From Cololabis saira (lineage: Eukaryota > Chordata > Actinopteri > Beloniformes > Belonidae), in NCBI RefSeq assembly GCF_033807715.1, contig NC_084606.1, positions 39,142,478 to 39,206,477 on the forward strand: a stretch of 64,000 bases of DNA, in the 5' to 3' direction. Position numbers and translations under genes: made by a program. Numbering within the stretch: the stretch's first letter is position 1; each line of letters opens with the position of its first letter. Shown here piece by piece: positions 1 to 12,400 of the stretch. The notes under the pieces are model-generated. The model saw nothing but the letters and a program-made list of their open reading frames with translations, made no database searches and was not told where the DNA came from.

Positions 1-66
1 TTATTAAGCTTTTTGTCACTCCTCACGATGAAGATGAAAATGTCATATAACACATATATTGTTATG

Positions 67-377
67 TACGGAAGAGTATTTGGGCCAGGCAGGGGAAAAA
101 TAAAAATAATATTTTAGAGGAAGAATTCTTTTTCATTATGCACTTCGAGAAAAAAGTCTAAATGTCGAGAAAAAAGTTAAAATTTCGTGAATAAAGATGA
201 AACGTTGAGAAAAAAGGCGAGATTTCGACTTTATTCTTGAAATTGTATTTCAACATTATTCTCGACATTTCAACTTTTTTCTCCACATTTCGACTTTTTT
301 CTCAAAGTGCACAATAAAAAAAGATCTTCCTCCTTTCAAATATTTTTTCTCCTGCTTTGCCCTAATACTCTTCCGTA
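67..377. mobile_element. TIR element with 6-bp target duplication (GTTATG), copy 1
   Basis: Starts TACGGAAGAGTATT and ends AATACTCTTCCGTA, flanked on both sides by GTTATG. The interior is an inverted arrangement of the motif GAGAAAAAAGTCGAAAT and its complement, so the whole element can fold back. A second copy lies at 26811-27310. No coding capacity. Confidence 0.85.
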
Positions 378-656
378 GTTATGACTTAATGTAACAACAC
401 ATCAAACGATTAGCCCAACAGACATAAATGAGACAACTTCTGCGCATGAGGACCAAAGGCCTTTTATAATCCTGGTGCAGTGCTGGATAAATTAAGACTT
501 TAGAAATGTGTCAGTATGTTTAAGTTTGCTGTTAATGTGGGGCTCCTTGTGCAGCATCAAAAGCCAAGTTTCCACCGAGCGATACGGAATGGTTGAACAA
601 CAGAAGTGGCCGAGAGGAAGTTGCCACTGGTGGTTAGCAGAGACGAGGACTAAAGG

Positions 657-1081
657 CTGAGTTATGGTTCTGCGTCAAAACGACGCCGTGCCTACGCCAC
701 GTCACTGACGCCGTCACTGACGTGCACCTCCCAAAAATTGTAACTACACGTCGAGGCGACCCAGACCAAACGCAGACGAGAGGGCTGTGATTGGTTCGTT
801 TGGTAGCAACGCATTTCCGGTTTGAAGCAGTCGTGAACTTTCAGCGCTCTTTTCTTTGTGTATGTGTGATTTTTTTTTGTTTTTTTGCACAATAGTTGTC
901 CTTATCTCTTTGATTCACAGTGACCGGAAAAAGTCGGATAAACCATTCAGGAAAAGCTTGCGGTCACGGGGGGTACTGCACCGCGGCGGAATGGAATGAC
1001 GGAGAAGTCTGAAGGGTTCACTACGGCGTCACGGTGACGGAGTAGGCACGGAGTCGATTTGACGCAGAACCATAATTCAGG
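657..1081. mobile_element. Harbinger-like MITE
   Basis: Inverted ends GCTGAGTTATGGTTCTGCGT and its near complement (ACGCAGAACCATAATTCAGGC). These ends and the internal ACTACGGCGTCACGG string are typical of fish PIF/Harbinger-type MITEs. A related piece lies at 32725-32898. Confidence 0.65.
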
Positions 1082-1183
1082 CTTTAGACGCGGACTGACT
1101 AGCATGAGCGACTTCTGGCAATGGATGGCGAGCGAGGGGTCCAGGTGGCGGCGGGCGCCGTCTGTGTACGTCAGGAGGACGGG

Positions 1184-1208
1184 TTAACCCTAACCCTAAC
1201 CCTAACCC
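1184..1208. repeat. short interstitial telomeric repeat (CCCTAA)4
   Basis: Reads TTAACCCTAACCCTAACCC and continues for one more unit, an exact run of about four telomere hexamers between a GC-rich segment and the next repeat. It lies inside an intron or flank of the gene, so it is not a chromosome end. Confidence 0.85.
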
Positions 1209-1239
1209 AGTAGAGGGCTGCATTGGGATTGGGGCCCGC

Positions 1240-1522
1240 CGGGTCCCTCTGAGTCAATGTGTGTGTCCTTTAAAGTAAAATGTACTCTCTTATTAATGAG
1301 AATGGCTACCCCTCTTTGTCTGGAGTTGTAACAGGCCGAAAACACATGCGGAAACTGTGCCGTGGCCAGTGTATCTGCTGAAGCTTTAACTAAATGCGTT
1401 TCCTTTAATAAGACAATGTCTGCCTGCAGAGTTTTCATCTGATTAAAGAGTTTTAGTCTCTTCTCTCTATTTCCAGCTCCGTTTACATTCCAGGATAGAA
1501 ACTTTAATTTGTCTATAATCAC
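1240..1522 (-). pseudogene. L1/Tx1-type LINE endonuclease fragment
   Basis: Reading frame beginning KLKFLSWNVNGAGNREKRLK, then LQADIVLLKETHL and RGVAILINKRV. This is the N-terminus of the apurinic-type endonuclease of L1-like LINE ORF2. The asparagine and the catalytic glutamate (KETH; usually QETH) are visible. Only about 90 codons remain and there is no reverse transcriptase, so it is a dead fragment. Confidence 0.75.
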
Positions 1523-2606
1523 ATCGTTGGAAGTAATATTATATGTAAATGGTTATGTTGTTGTACTGTATGAGTTTGTGTAAATTACTAATGATAAATT
1601 GTTGCATATGTGCGTGCCATGTTATTCTATGTGTGTGGCATGTGTATTCATACCAATCTACCAAACAGAAAGTGCAGCAGAATGGGACATAGAGGAAAAA
1701 AAGGAAAATTTAAGAAAGGAATGGGAAAAGGGGGTGAGGTGGGGGGGAGGGAAATAATTCTAATCATAATTAAAAAAAAAAGGAACGATCACCAGTGTGT
1801 GCTGTGACTTACTGAGACGAACAGTGCAATGATTATTAATAAATTAATATGAGCCGAAAGTGTTTATGAAGCTATATCTGATCTAACCACCAAGTGTTTA
1901 TGGAGCTATAACCTCAATCACATAACTGATGCGTGTGCGAAAGTTGAAATAGCTTGTGGATGATGACAATGATGCATCTAACTTTCGGTCAGGTGACCTA
2001 TGAACTGTCAATTATCCATCAAGCTCCATAATGATCATGTAACATTAAATCAGATTTGTCTGGACATTTCTCTTGCGGGACGGTAGAAGCCACTAAATCA
2101 ATGCATCTCTATTAATGTGCGGGCATGAATTCTCAGAGTTTTGCGGATGCGGGCGGGAGTGGATATAAACACTGCGGGAGTGGAACACACAGGTTACGAG
2201 TGGTAATGGTCAGAAATTCGGCGGGAGCGGGATGAAGAAAACAGTCCCGCGCCGGGCTCTACGCCACAGTCAGGCACAGATGACCAACTGGTGAGTGTTT
2301 GAGTTTGTTGCGGTATTCTGAAGTTACCATACACTCAAACAGGAAACAATGGTTAATGGGTTTAACCCTTCAGGTTGTCACCTGCTGATGATTTTGTCAT
2401 GTCAACAAATTGCCAAATAAAATAATTCCTGCTATGAACCAGAGAAATGACTTTAGGTGTTTTTTGCTAATAATCCCTCTAATATTTAGAGAAGGTACTG
2501 TAGCTGTCAACTTCCAACAGTCTTCACCCACACAAATGCAGAGACGGGTACACATAGCAGTAGTTCACGGCTTCAGAAAAGGTGATGTCTTGCTGACGAC
2601 ATAGGG
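1523..2606. other. non-coding stretch with a possible hAT-like end
   Basis: AT-rich sequence with no exon. From 2085 to 2275 it becomes rich in GCGGGAGTGG-type strings and ends CCGCGCCGGGCTCTACGCC. This resembles the complement of GTAGAGGGCTGCATTGGG at 1210 and at 44524, suggesting one element from about 1210 to 2270 that engulfed the LINE fragment. The remainder shows nothing. Confidence 0.35.
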
Positions 2607-2630
2607 TTGCAAACTTCCAACTTTCAACTA

Positions 2631-3063
2631 CTTCCTTCCTTCCTTCCTTCCTTCCTTCCTTCCTTCCTTCCTTCCTTCCTTCCTTCCTTCCTTCCTTCCT
2701 TCCTTCCTTCCTTCCTTCCTTCCTTCCTTCCTTCCTTCCTTCCTTCCTTCCTTCCTTCTTTTTTCCCTTCCTTCCTTCTTTCCTCCTGCTCTCTCCTTCC
2801 TTCTCCCTTCCATCCTTCCTCCCTTCCTTCCTTCTTTCCTCCTGCTCTCTCCTTCCTTCTCCCTTCCTTCCTTCCTTCCTTCCTTCCTTCCTTCCTTCCT
2901 TCCTTCCTTCCTTCCTTCCTTCCTTCCTTCCTTCCTTCCTTCCTTCCTTCCTTCCTTCCTTCCTTCCCTCCTTCCTTCCTTCCTTCCTTCCTTCCTTCCT
3001 TCCTTCCTTCCTTCCTTCCTTCCTTCCTCCCTTCTTCCCTTCCTCTTTTCTCCCTCCCTCCCT
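2631..3063. repeat. (TTCC)n microsatellite array
   Basis: About 430 bp of TTCC with interruptions such as CTCCTGCTCTCTCC that recur in the other arrays of this window. Unlike the other arrays, no TTAACCCTTGTGCTGTC terminus is visible on either side. Confidence 0.95.
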
Positions 3064-3473
3064 CACCATGCCGACCTGAACGCGGACGTGCTGCTCGGTG
3101 GAAACGCAGTTAAAGGGAATGTCAGACGGTGGTGGGAATGTCAACATGCAGATTTCAGAGAGTGAAAACAAGTGTGAAAAATAGTTTTCAGAGTGCCTTA
3201 AAAGCAGTTCGTTAACATCACCAATGCTTGAGAACCGAGGAATGGAAACTACGTTGCAACACAAAAGGAATTTTCCAGCACTGCATTGTACTCTTCCCTG
3301 TTTGTAAAGTTTAGATTGCTCATGCACACAAAAGCACTCGTCAGCCTTGGTCGCCCGTAGGTCCCACCGGGGGCGGAAACGCCATGGCCATAGACTTTAG
3401 AACCACAGCAATCAGCGTGAAAGCAGGCAAGTCACCAGCCAGTGCAGCACTGAGCTCATGCTCAACCTCTTAC

Positions 3474-4337
3474 CCTTCCCAGGAAGTCGTCATCGTCATA
3501 AAACCCTGCCTGATCTCTAGAGGGAAGCTCCTCGCACACGGGCCGCCCAACCTCGGCGGGATGCTCCCGTGAAGTTTCTGAATCATAAGAGAATTCACCG
3601 AGACTTTCACTGCCGGAGGAGAAGCGCTTGCAGTCCTCTACTACGAGGAAAGGGTGAGCGGTGTACTGAGGGCTTCCCTTCAGGGAGCCGATGTCAGGAG
3701 TCCTGCTCGGTATCGGTGAAGGGGGTTCATAGATATGATAGCCGAGCTCGCATTCTTGATTCCCGTCGTCCGGTTCAGAAAAGTCTTGCCTGCAGTCAAA
3801 GAACTCAACGTCCGACTCTGAGTGTTGTGGAGACTCGGGGCTCGTCCGGGGTTCTTTTAGAGGGGTGTTTGGTTCTTGTAATTCTAATTCTGAGATTGTT
3901 CCTTCAAATTCTGATAACACTTTCTCAAAGTCTGGAGAAAAGTCAAGGTCTTCGGCGGTTTGAGACTGTGTTTTGCTGGCGTCCAGGGTCACAGCCTGAA
4001 CTGACCTGGAGTCGCTGGAGACTTGAGACACTGGACTAAAATCATTCAAGGACATCTGGCTGCATTCATGTCCTGAAAATATTGCCTCATGATCTGGTGG
4101 TAACAAAAACTGATGAGAAATGGGTGAAAGAAGCTGACTGGACCGAGGTTGGGAGGACCCCTGAGATGGGTCAGTCTTCTCAATAGTGTGCAGAACTGCA
4201 GTGACAGTTCGGTGTGTTGTGTACAAGCTCTGGTCAGGTAGTTGAATGGGAACTTGCAGCAGTGGCTTCTCATCACTGACCAGCACACTTATCCTACCGG
4301 CATCATCTCTTTGAAACTCAGTTTCCCCTGGAGGAGC
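3474..4337 (-). CDS. ank3: ank3 late regulatory exon, 288 codons
   Basis: An 864-nt phase-0 exon with acceptor tcacttacag and donor AGG then gtaaga. It opens APPGETEFQRDDAGRISV, follows the second giant exon in phase, and ends DDDDFLGR. It is acidic and Ser/Pro-rich with SPDFEKVLSEFEGTISELE, TSPESPQHSESDVEFFD and PPSPIPSRTPD, i.e. the same SPES style as the second giant exon. Because it ends in a good donor, at least one more exon must lie to the left of the window. The conserved ANK3 C-terminus (human TEEEYIDEHGHTV) was not found here. Function unknown. Confidence 0.8.
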
Positions 4338-4396
4338 CTGTAAGTGAAATGATTCTATTACCAATCACATTCGCTCCAGATCAGAAGGATAATTGG

Positions 4397-5438
4397 TAGG
4401 GGTGTAACGATACACTAATCTCACGATACGGTACGATACACGGTATTGAGGTCACGATAACGATACGATATTATAGCAGTATTTTTTTAACAACCTTGAA
4501 TGAGGAACATATGACTGGAAAAAATGGTCTTTTATTTGAAAGACACAAAATACAAAACAATACTGTACGTTTGCCCTATTGTTACAGTTTGTAATGTTTT
4601 ATAACTGTTTAAGTTTAAAGAGAAAGCCAGGCCAAACATTTTCTACAAACTGAACTAAAAGTAAATGTCAGGTTTGCATTATGCATCTTCAGTTTCATAC
4701 AAGTACAAATATTTAGCCACAAACTGAATAGTTTCTCTCATGTATGATTTGACTTTTTTCTTTTCCAGAAATTTAACAACTAAAATTAAATAAATAAATA
4801 AAAGTAAATAAATACATACAATTTTACATCATAAAAAAGATTGATTCATGCTCACCTTATAAGTGTAAGAGGAGATTTATTTTGTTAAGAAGGTTATTTT
4901 GGTAATTCAGGGTTCATTATTTTACAAATATATTCTTTATATTGTGATGTAAATCAGGGACTATAATGACACTAGTCAGTTTATCTGTAGTGATTAGTCT
5001 GTTTTAGATTGGGCGGAGTGATACGCCACAGTACGGCACTAGGTGCTGTGTTGATGTTCTAAAATCCTACACTGTTGAGGGACATTAAAGTACACTGGAA
5101 CTCAGCAGAAGTTGTCCCCGTGTTTATCCTACTCACGACCCCAAAAAGGTTTAATTTAATAAGGTAAGGCTTAACTCTACACCAGCCTTACACAAGTAAA
5201 AGTTCAGAGCTCAAAACCCTGCAAGAGTCCCGTGATCGGGACCAAAACGGTACTAGTTTCTTCTGAGGAGGAAGATTTTGGTCCACGGGTCGAGGCGTGG
5301 GCGAATACGCGTTACTAGTCAACACAATATATAATATTAATAACCCAATATCGCGCTACAGTTTGTCACTTCCACGACACGTATTGTGACGTTTTTGTAT
5401 CGCAGAATTTCGTGGCACGATATATTGTTACACCCCTA
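4397..5438. mobile_element. hAT-type non-autonomous element (TAGGGGTGTAACGATACACT ends), copy 1
   Basis: 1042 bp with ends TAGGGGTGTAACGATACAC and ATATATTGTTACACCCCTA. It is flanked by an 8-bp duplication ATAATTGG/ATAATTGA with one mismatch, the hallmark of hAT elements. No transposase frame remains. It lies in the intron between the second giant exon and the 864-nt exon. Confidence 0.88.
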
Positions 5439-5577
5439 ATAATTGATATTTACATCTGAAATTAACACAGCATTTCTCTATGTTAGTATCACTGAACAAT
5501 GAGTAGCACTTTTCTTCATCCAGCATCTCATTATCTTCAGAACAACAGAGTCAGTTTGTCATCAAAGCATGCAGCTT

Positions 5578-6246
5578 TTAACCCTTGTACTGTCTTCGGC
5601 TCAAAATGACCTAATTCTCCTGTTCCTTCTTTCCTCCTGCTCTCTCCTTCCTTCCTTCCTTCCTTCCTTCCTTCCTTCCTTCCTTCCTTCCTTCCTTCCT
5701 TCCTTCCTTCCTTCCTTCCTTCCTTCCTTCCTTCCTTCCTTCCTTCCTTCCTTCCTTCCTTCCTTCCTTCTTTCCTTCCTTCCTTCCTTGTTTTCTCCCT
5801 TCTTTCCTTCTTTCATCCTGCTCTCTCCTTCTTCCCTTCCTTATTTCTCCCTTCCTTCCTTCCTTCCTTCCTTCCTTCCTTCCTTCCTTCCTTCCTTCCT
5901 TCCTTCCTTCCTTCCTTCCTTCCTTCCTTCCTTCCTTCCTTCCTTCCTTCCTTCCTTCTTTCCTCCCTCCTGCGCTCTCCTTCCTTCTTCTCTTCCTCTT
6001 TTCTCCCTTCCTTCCTTCCTTCCTCCCTTCCTTCCTTCCTTCCTTCCTTCCTTCCTTCCTTCCTTCCTTCCTTGTTTTCTCCATTCCTTCCTTCCTTCCT
6101 TGTTTCCTCCTGCTCTCTCCTTCCTTCTTTCCTTGTTTTCTCCCTTCCTTCCTTCTTTCTTTCCTTCTTTTCATTCTTCCTTCCTTCCTTCTTTCCTCCC
6201 TTCTTCTCTTCCTCCTTCCTTGACCCGAAGACAGCACAAGGGTTAA
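5578..6246. mobile_element. piggyBac-like MITE filled with a TTCC array
   Basis: Flanked by TTAA on both sides, with ends CCCTTGTACTGTCTTCGG and CCGAAGACAGCACAAGGG. TTAA target duplication and CCC...GGG ends are characteristic of the piggyBac superfamily. Almost the entire interior is a TTCC array. The side with the longer unique end carries GGCTCAAAATGACC. Confidence 0.8.
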
Positions 6247-6418
6247 ACCATTTAATCACCCAGCGAGTCACAAGACACCATAATATAACACAGCAGCTCA
6301 ATTATTAAATCACGCCATTTTATTAGTTCATCTCGACATGCCCTTATGAGTTAATAATTAAAAGTAGCTTGTTGATACGAGGTGAGTCTTTGCTGGATAG
6401 TCATGCCCTCTGTCTTAC

Positions 6419-9400
6419 CCCGTGAGAGGCTGCCGGGCTCTTCTCTTTCTCACTCTTTACAGCTTTAACTGGTGGTGGCATCACAGAAAACGCTTTTTTC
6501 ACGTCTTCCTCACAAATAGTGGTTGGTAAACTTGAGAAACTTTCAGCTTCTGGACGATGCACAATCCCTTCTTTGGAAAATAAGACTTCTGATTGTGGTT
6601 CATTTATCGGCTGCATGCCACTGTCAAGATGTTTATCGCTGGACATTTCCTCAAAATCTTGAACTATAAATGATGACATTTTCAAATTGGCCTCAGGTGG
6701 TGATGAGGGTAATACAGGAGATGCCACTTGGTGTGAGAGTGTTAAGCTCCAGACTGATGTATCAGGACTTTCATAACAAACGTCTAATTCATCTTCAGAT
6801 CCAATACTTTCAGGGCTTAGAGGTCTAGGGCTATCGTCAATCCAGCATTCAATGGGTAGACTCTCAAAGTCTGATAAGTCTGATGACAACGACAAAGGTG
6901 AGGGGGATCTATCAAATGGGGCAGCGTCCAGGAAATAAGAGGATAATATTCTCATAAATTCGGGTACTGGTGAGTCGGGCAGTAGTCGGTGGAATTCACT
7001 GACGGATGATACAGATTCAGGAGAGGATGGTCTGTCAGTATCTGCAGCTTTTGATGATATAACCATGAGCTCATAGTCTGAATCTGAATCCAGTGATTCT
7101 GGTGAGGATGGTTCGCGTATGGGGGCGTACTCCTCCAACGCTGCAGCAAACTGAGGGATGGGAGAGTCTGGAGACAGCCGCCTCCTCTCGTTGAACTCGG
7201 GCAGTGATTCTGGAGATGATGCTCTTTTGTCCGCCATGCTCATGGCCGATTCCACCGTCATAGGTCTGTACTCGAGCGGAGACTCAGATAATGGCCTTTC
7301 ACTCTCATTCTGACCCTCACACGGAACAAATGGTGGAGATGATGGACAGATTTCTGCAAATAGTGACTGGAAATGAAGTTCCGTGAAGTCTGATGCTTCA
7401 CCAGGAACACCCCTCTTAGATTCGTCTATATTGCCCCAGGGCTGCATGAATCCTGTTTTATTCTGAAAGGTTTCTCCTGCATACTGAGGATCACGTACTT
7501 GAGATATCAGCTTCCACAGCTCAGCGCCATAAATTAGATTGTACCCAGCTACCGCAGTGGCTGAGTAAGGTGTCACTAGTGTTGCTAGAGCAGCAGATGC
7601 TGATCTGTGTTCTGTACAACATGGAACTGAGGATTGTGATAAACTCTCAGACTCATCAATTGACTCAGTGGACACTGGAGAGACTGATGTGATTTCCCCC
7701 TGTAACATCACTTCCACAGGTGACACGGGTTTGTATTCTGGATTTGACTCAACTGAAAGCGGCCTCTCTCGTGCCGTTGATTGAACTGATTCAGGTGAAT
7801 CTCGTCTGTCCTCAAGATCAAACGCCACAGACATTAAAAACTCAGTTAAAACATACTCTACATCTGAATCTACGTATTCAGGGGAGGGTGACCTATAGCC
7901 AGCATTTATGATTATGTTTTCAGGCACTGCTGCTTTGTACTCAGGTATGGGCGAGTCTGGTGACAAAGCCTGGTATTCGTCTTCAGATGCTCCTGAGCCA
8001 GGTGAGGAAGGTCTTCTATCATAAAACAATGGTCCTAGACTAAGAACAAAATATTCAACATCTGAACATGCTGATTCAGGGGATGTTGATCGACTATCAA
8101 AAATAACTTCAGATAGTTCTGGCTCTACAAAGTCCGGTAGAGGAGACTCAGGTCTGAGTGACCACACGGATTCAGGAGAGGAAAGCCTTCTCTCCATGAA
8201 TTGTAATGGCACGTCCGTTTCCAGATCTGATGACACTGATTCAGGTGATGGAGTCCTCAGCTGCCTGTATGGTTTGACAGATTGGTGTACCATAAATTCA
8301 GGTATGGGAGAGTCGGGGGAAAGTGGCCTGAAGTCATCTTTTGATGCTATTGAACAAGGAGATACGGCTCTGTCTTCAAAAAGCCAAATCACACACAAAT
8401 CTGTCTCCAGGTCCTGATCAGAAACCTCTGACTCAGGTGAAGTGGACCTTAAGGTCATATCTGCTCTGGAGAACTCATGTTCTGCCGGTCTAAAGTCAGG
8501 TATGGGAGAGTCGGGGGAAAGTGGCCTGAAGCCATCGTTTGATGCTATTGAACAAGGAGATACGGCTCTGTCTTCAAAAAGCCAAGTCACACACAAATCT
8601 GTCTCCAGGTCCTGGTCTGAAACCTCTGACTCAGGTGAAGTGGTTCTGTATCTTACTATTAAAATAGTGGCTTCAGTATTGGGGAACTGTGGTACTGGAG
8701 AGTCTGGAGACAAACACCTAAGATCAGGATCAGACATCTCAGATTGACGGGAATCTGTTCTGTCCTCCCAATCAAACATCTGGCAAATCAAAGGAGCATA
8801 TTCTATGTCTGAAAACACTGATTCAGGTGAATTGGACCTGAAGGACAAGCGTGACGTTGAGCATTCAAGTTCTGCCGGTCTAAATTCAGGTATGGGGGAA
8901 TCAGGCGAAAGTGGTCTAAAGTTATTGCTTGATGCTATTGAACAAGGAGATACGGCTCTGTCTTCAAAAAGCCAAGTCACACACAAATCTGTCTCCAGGT
9001 CCTGGTCAGAAACCTCTGACTCAGGTGAAGTGGACCTTAAGGTCATATCTGCTCTGGAGAACTCAAGTTCTGCAGGTCTAAATTCAGGTATGGGAGAGTC
9101 GGGGGAAAGTGGCCTGAAGTCATCGCTTGATGCTATTGAACAAGGAGATACGGCTCTGTCTTCAAAAAGCCAAGTCACACACAAATCTGTCTCCAGGTCC
9201 TGGTCTGAAACCTCTGACTCAGGTGAAGTGGTTCTGTATCTTACTATTAAAATAGTGGCTTCAGTATTGGGGAACTGTGGTACTGGAGAGTCTGGAGACA
9301 AACACCTAAGATCAGGATCAGACATCTCAGATTGACGGGAATCTGTTCGGTCCTCCCAATCAAACATCTGGCAAATCAAAGGAGCATATTCTATCTCTGA

Positions 9401-12400
9401 AAACACTGATTCAGGTGAATTGGACCTGAAGGACAAGCGTGACGTTGAGCATTCAAGTTCTGCCGGTCTAAATTCAGGTATGGGGGGAATCAGGCGAAAG
9501 TGGTCTAAAGTTATTGCTTGATGCTATTGAACAAGGAGATACGGCTCTGTCTTCAAAAAGCCAAGTCACACACAAATCTGTCTCCAGGTCCTGGTCAGAA
9601 ACCTCTGACTCAGGTGAAGTGGACCTTAAGGTCATATCTGCTCTGGAGAACTCAAGTTCTGCAGGTCTAAATTCAGGTATGGGAGAGTCGGGGGAAAGTG
9701 GCCTGAAGTCATCGCTTGATGCTATTGAACAAGGAGATACGGCCCTGTCTTCAAAAAGCCAAGGCAAACACAAATCTGTCTCCAGGTCCTGGTCAGAACA
9801 CACTGATTCAGGTGAAGTGGACCTGAAGGACAAGTGTGATGTTGAGCATTCAAGTTCTGCCGGTCTAAATTCAGGTATTGGGGAATCAGGCGAAAGTGGT
9901 CTAAAGTCATCGCTTGATGCCATTGAACAAGGAGATACGGCCCTGTCTTCAAAAAGCCAAGTCAAACACAAATCTGTCTCCAGGTCCTGGTCAGAACACA
10001 CTGATTCAGGTGAAGTGGACCTGAAGGACAAGCGTGACGTTGAGCATTCAAGTTCTGCCGGTCTAAATTCAGGTATGGGGGAATCAGGCGAAAGTGGTCT
10101 AAAGTCATTGCTTGATGCTATTGAACAGGGAGATACGGCCCTGTATTCAAAAAGCCAAGTCATGCACAAATCTGTCTCCAGGTCCTGATCAGAAACCTCT
10201 GACTCAGGTGAAGTGGACCTTAAGGTCATATCTGCTCTGGAGAACTCATGTTCTGCAGGTCTAAATTCAGGTATGGGAGAGTCGGGGGAAAGTGGCCTGA
10301 AGTCATCGCTTGATGCTATTGAACAAGGAGATACAGCCCTGTCTTCAAAAAGCCAAGGCAAACACAAATCTGTCTCCAGGTCCTGGTCAGAACACACTGA
10401 TTCAGGTGAATTGGACCTGAAGGACAAGCGTGACGTTGAGCATTCGAGTTCTGCCGGTCTAAATTCAGGTATCGGGGAATCAGGCGAAAGTGGCCTGAAG
10501 TCATCTTTTGATGCTATTGAACAAGGAGATACGGCCCTGTCTTCAAAAAGCCAAGTCACACACAAATCTGTCTCCAGGTCCTGGTCAGAACACTCTGACT
10601 CAGGTGAAGTGGTTCTGTATCTTACTATTAAAATAGTGGCTTCAGTATTGGGGAACTGGGGTACTGGAGAGTCTGGAGACAAACACCTAAGATCAGGATC
10701 AGACAGCTCAGATTGACGGGATTCTGTTCTGTCCCCCCAATCAAACATCTGGCAAATCAAAGGGGCATATTCTATCTCTGAAAACACTGATTCAGGTGAA
10801 TTGGACCTGAAGGACAAGCGTGACGTTGAGCATTCAAGTTCTGCCGGTCTAAATTCAGGTATGGGGGAATCAGGCGAAAGTGGTCTAAAGTTATTGCTTG
10901 ATGCTATTGAACAAGGAGATACGGCTCTGTCTTCAAAAAGCCAAGTCACACACAAATCTGTCTCCAAGTCCTGGTCAGAAACCTCTGACTCAGGTGAAGT
11001 GGACCTTAAGGTCATATCTGCTCTGGAGAACTCATGCTCTGCAGGTCTAAATTCGGGTATGGGAGAGTCGGGGGAAAGTGGCCTGAAGTCATCGCTTGAT
11101 GCTATTGAACAAGGAGATACGGCCCTGTCTTCAAAAAGCCAAGTCAAACACAAATCTGTCTCCAGGTCCTGGTCAGAACACACTGATGCAGGTGAATTGG
11201 ACCTGAAGGACAAGCGTGACGTTGAGCATTCAAGTTCTGCCGGTCTAAATTCAGGTATGGGAGAGTCGGGGGAAAGTGGCCTGAAGTCATCTTTTGATGC
11301 TATTGAACAAGGAGATACGGCTCTGTCTTCAAAAAGCCAAGTCACACACAAATCTGTCTCCAGGTCCTGATCTGAAACCTCTGACTCAGGTGAAGTGGAC
11401 CTTAAGGTCATATCTGCTCTGGAGAACTCATGTTCTGCAGGTCTAAATTGAGGTATGGGAGAGTCGGGGGAAAGTGGCCTGAAGTCATCGCTTGATGCTA
11501 TTGAACAAGGAGATACGGCTCTGTCTTCAAAAAGCCAAGTCACACACAAATCTGTCTCCAGGTCCTGGTCAGAACACACTGATTCAGGTGAAATGGTTCT
11601 GTATCTTACTATTAAAATAGTGGCTTCAGTATTGAGGAACTGGGGTACTGGAGATTCTGGAGACAAACACCTAAGATCAGGATCAGACAGCTCAGATTGA
11701 CGGGATTCTGTTCTGTCCTCCCAATCAAACATCTGGCAAATCAAAGGAGCATATTCTATCTCTGAAAACACTGATTCGGGTGAATTGGACCTGAAGGACA
11801 AGCGTGACGTTGAGCATTCGAGTTCTGCCGGTCTAAAGTCAGGTATGGGAGAGTCGGGGGAAAGTGGCCTGAAGTCATCGCTTGATGCTATTGAACAAGG
11901 AGATACGGCCCTGTCTTCAAAAAGCCAAGTCAAGCACAAATCTGTCTCCAGGTCCTGGTCAGAACACACTGATTCAGGTGAATTGGACCTGAAGGACAAG
12001 CGTGACATTGAGCATTCAATTTCTGCCGGTCTAAATTCAGGTATGGGGGAATCAGGCGAAAGTAGTCTAAAGTTATTGCTTGATGCTATTGAACAAGGAG
12101 ATACGGCTCTGTCTTCAAAAAGCCAAGTCACACACAAATCTGTCTCCAGGTCCTGGTCAGAAACCTCTGACTCAGGTGAAGTGGACCTTAAGGTCATATC
12201 TGCTCTGGAGAACTCATGTTCTGCAGGTCTAAATTCAGGTATGGGAGAGTCGGGGGAAAGTGGCCTGAAGTCATCGCTTGATGCTATTGAACAAGGAGAT
12301 ACGGCCCTGTCTTCAAAAAGCCAAGTCACACACAAATCTGTCTCCAGGTCCTGGTCAGAACACACTGATTCAGGTGAATTGGACCTGAAGGACAAGCGTG

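Noticed and set aside
1184..1208. Chromosome end
   Set aside because: Only four hexamers, with gene exons and repeats on both sides.
6419..9436. Reading the two halves of the second giant exon as two separate genes
   Set aside because: The break is a single extra G within one array unit; the phase before and after fits one exon with acceptor at 16551 and donor at 6419.
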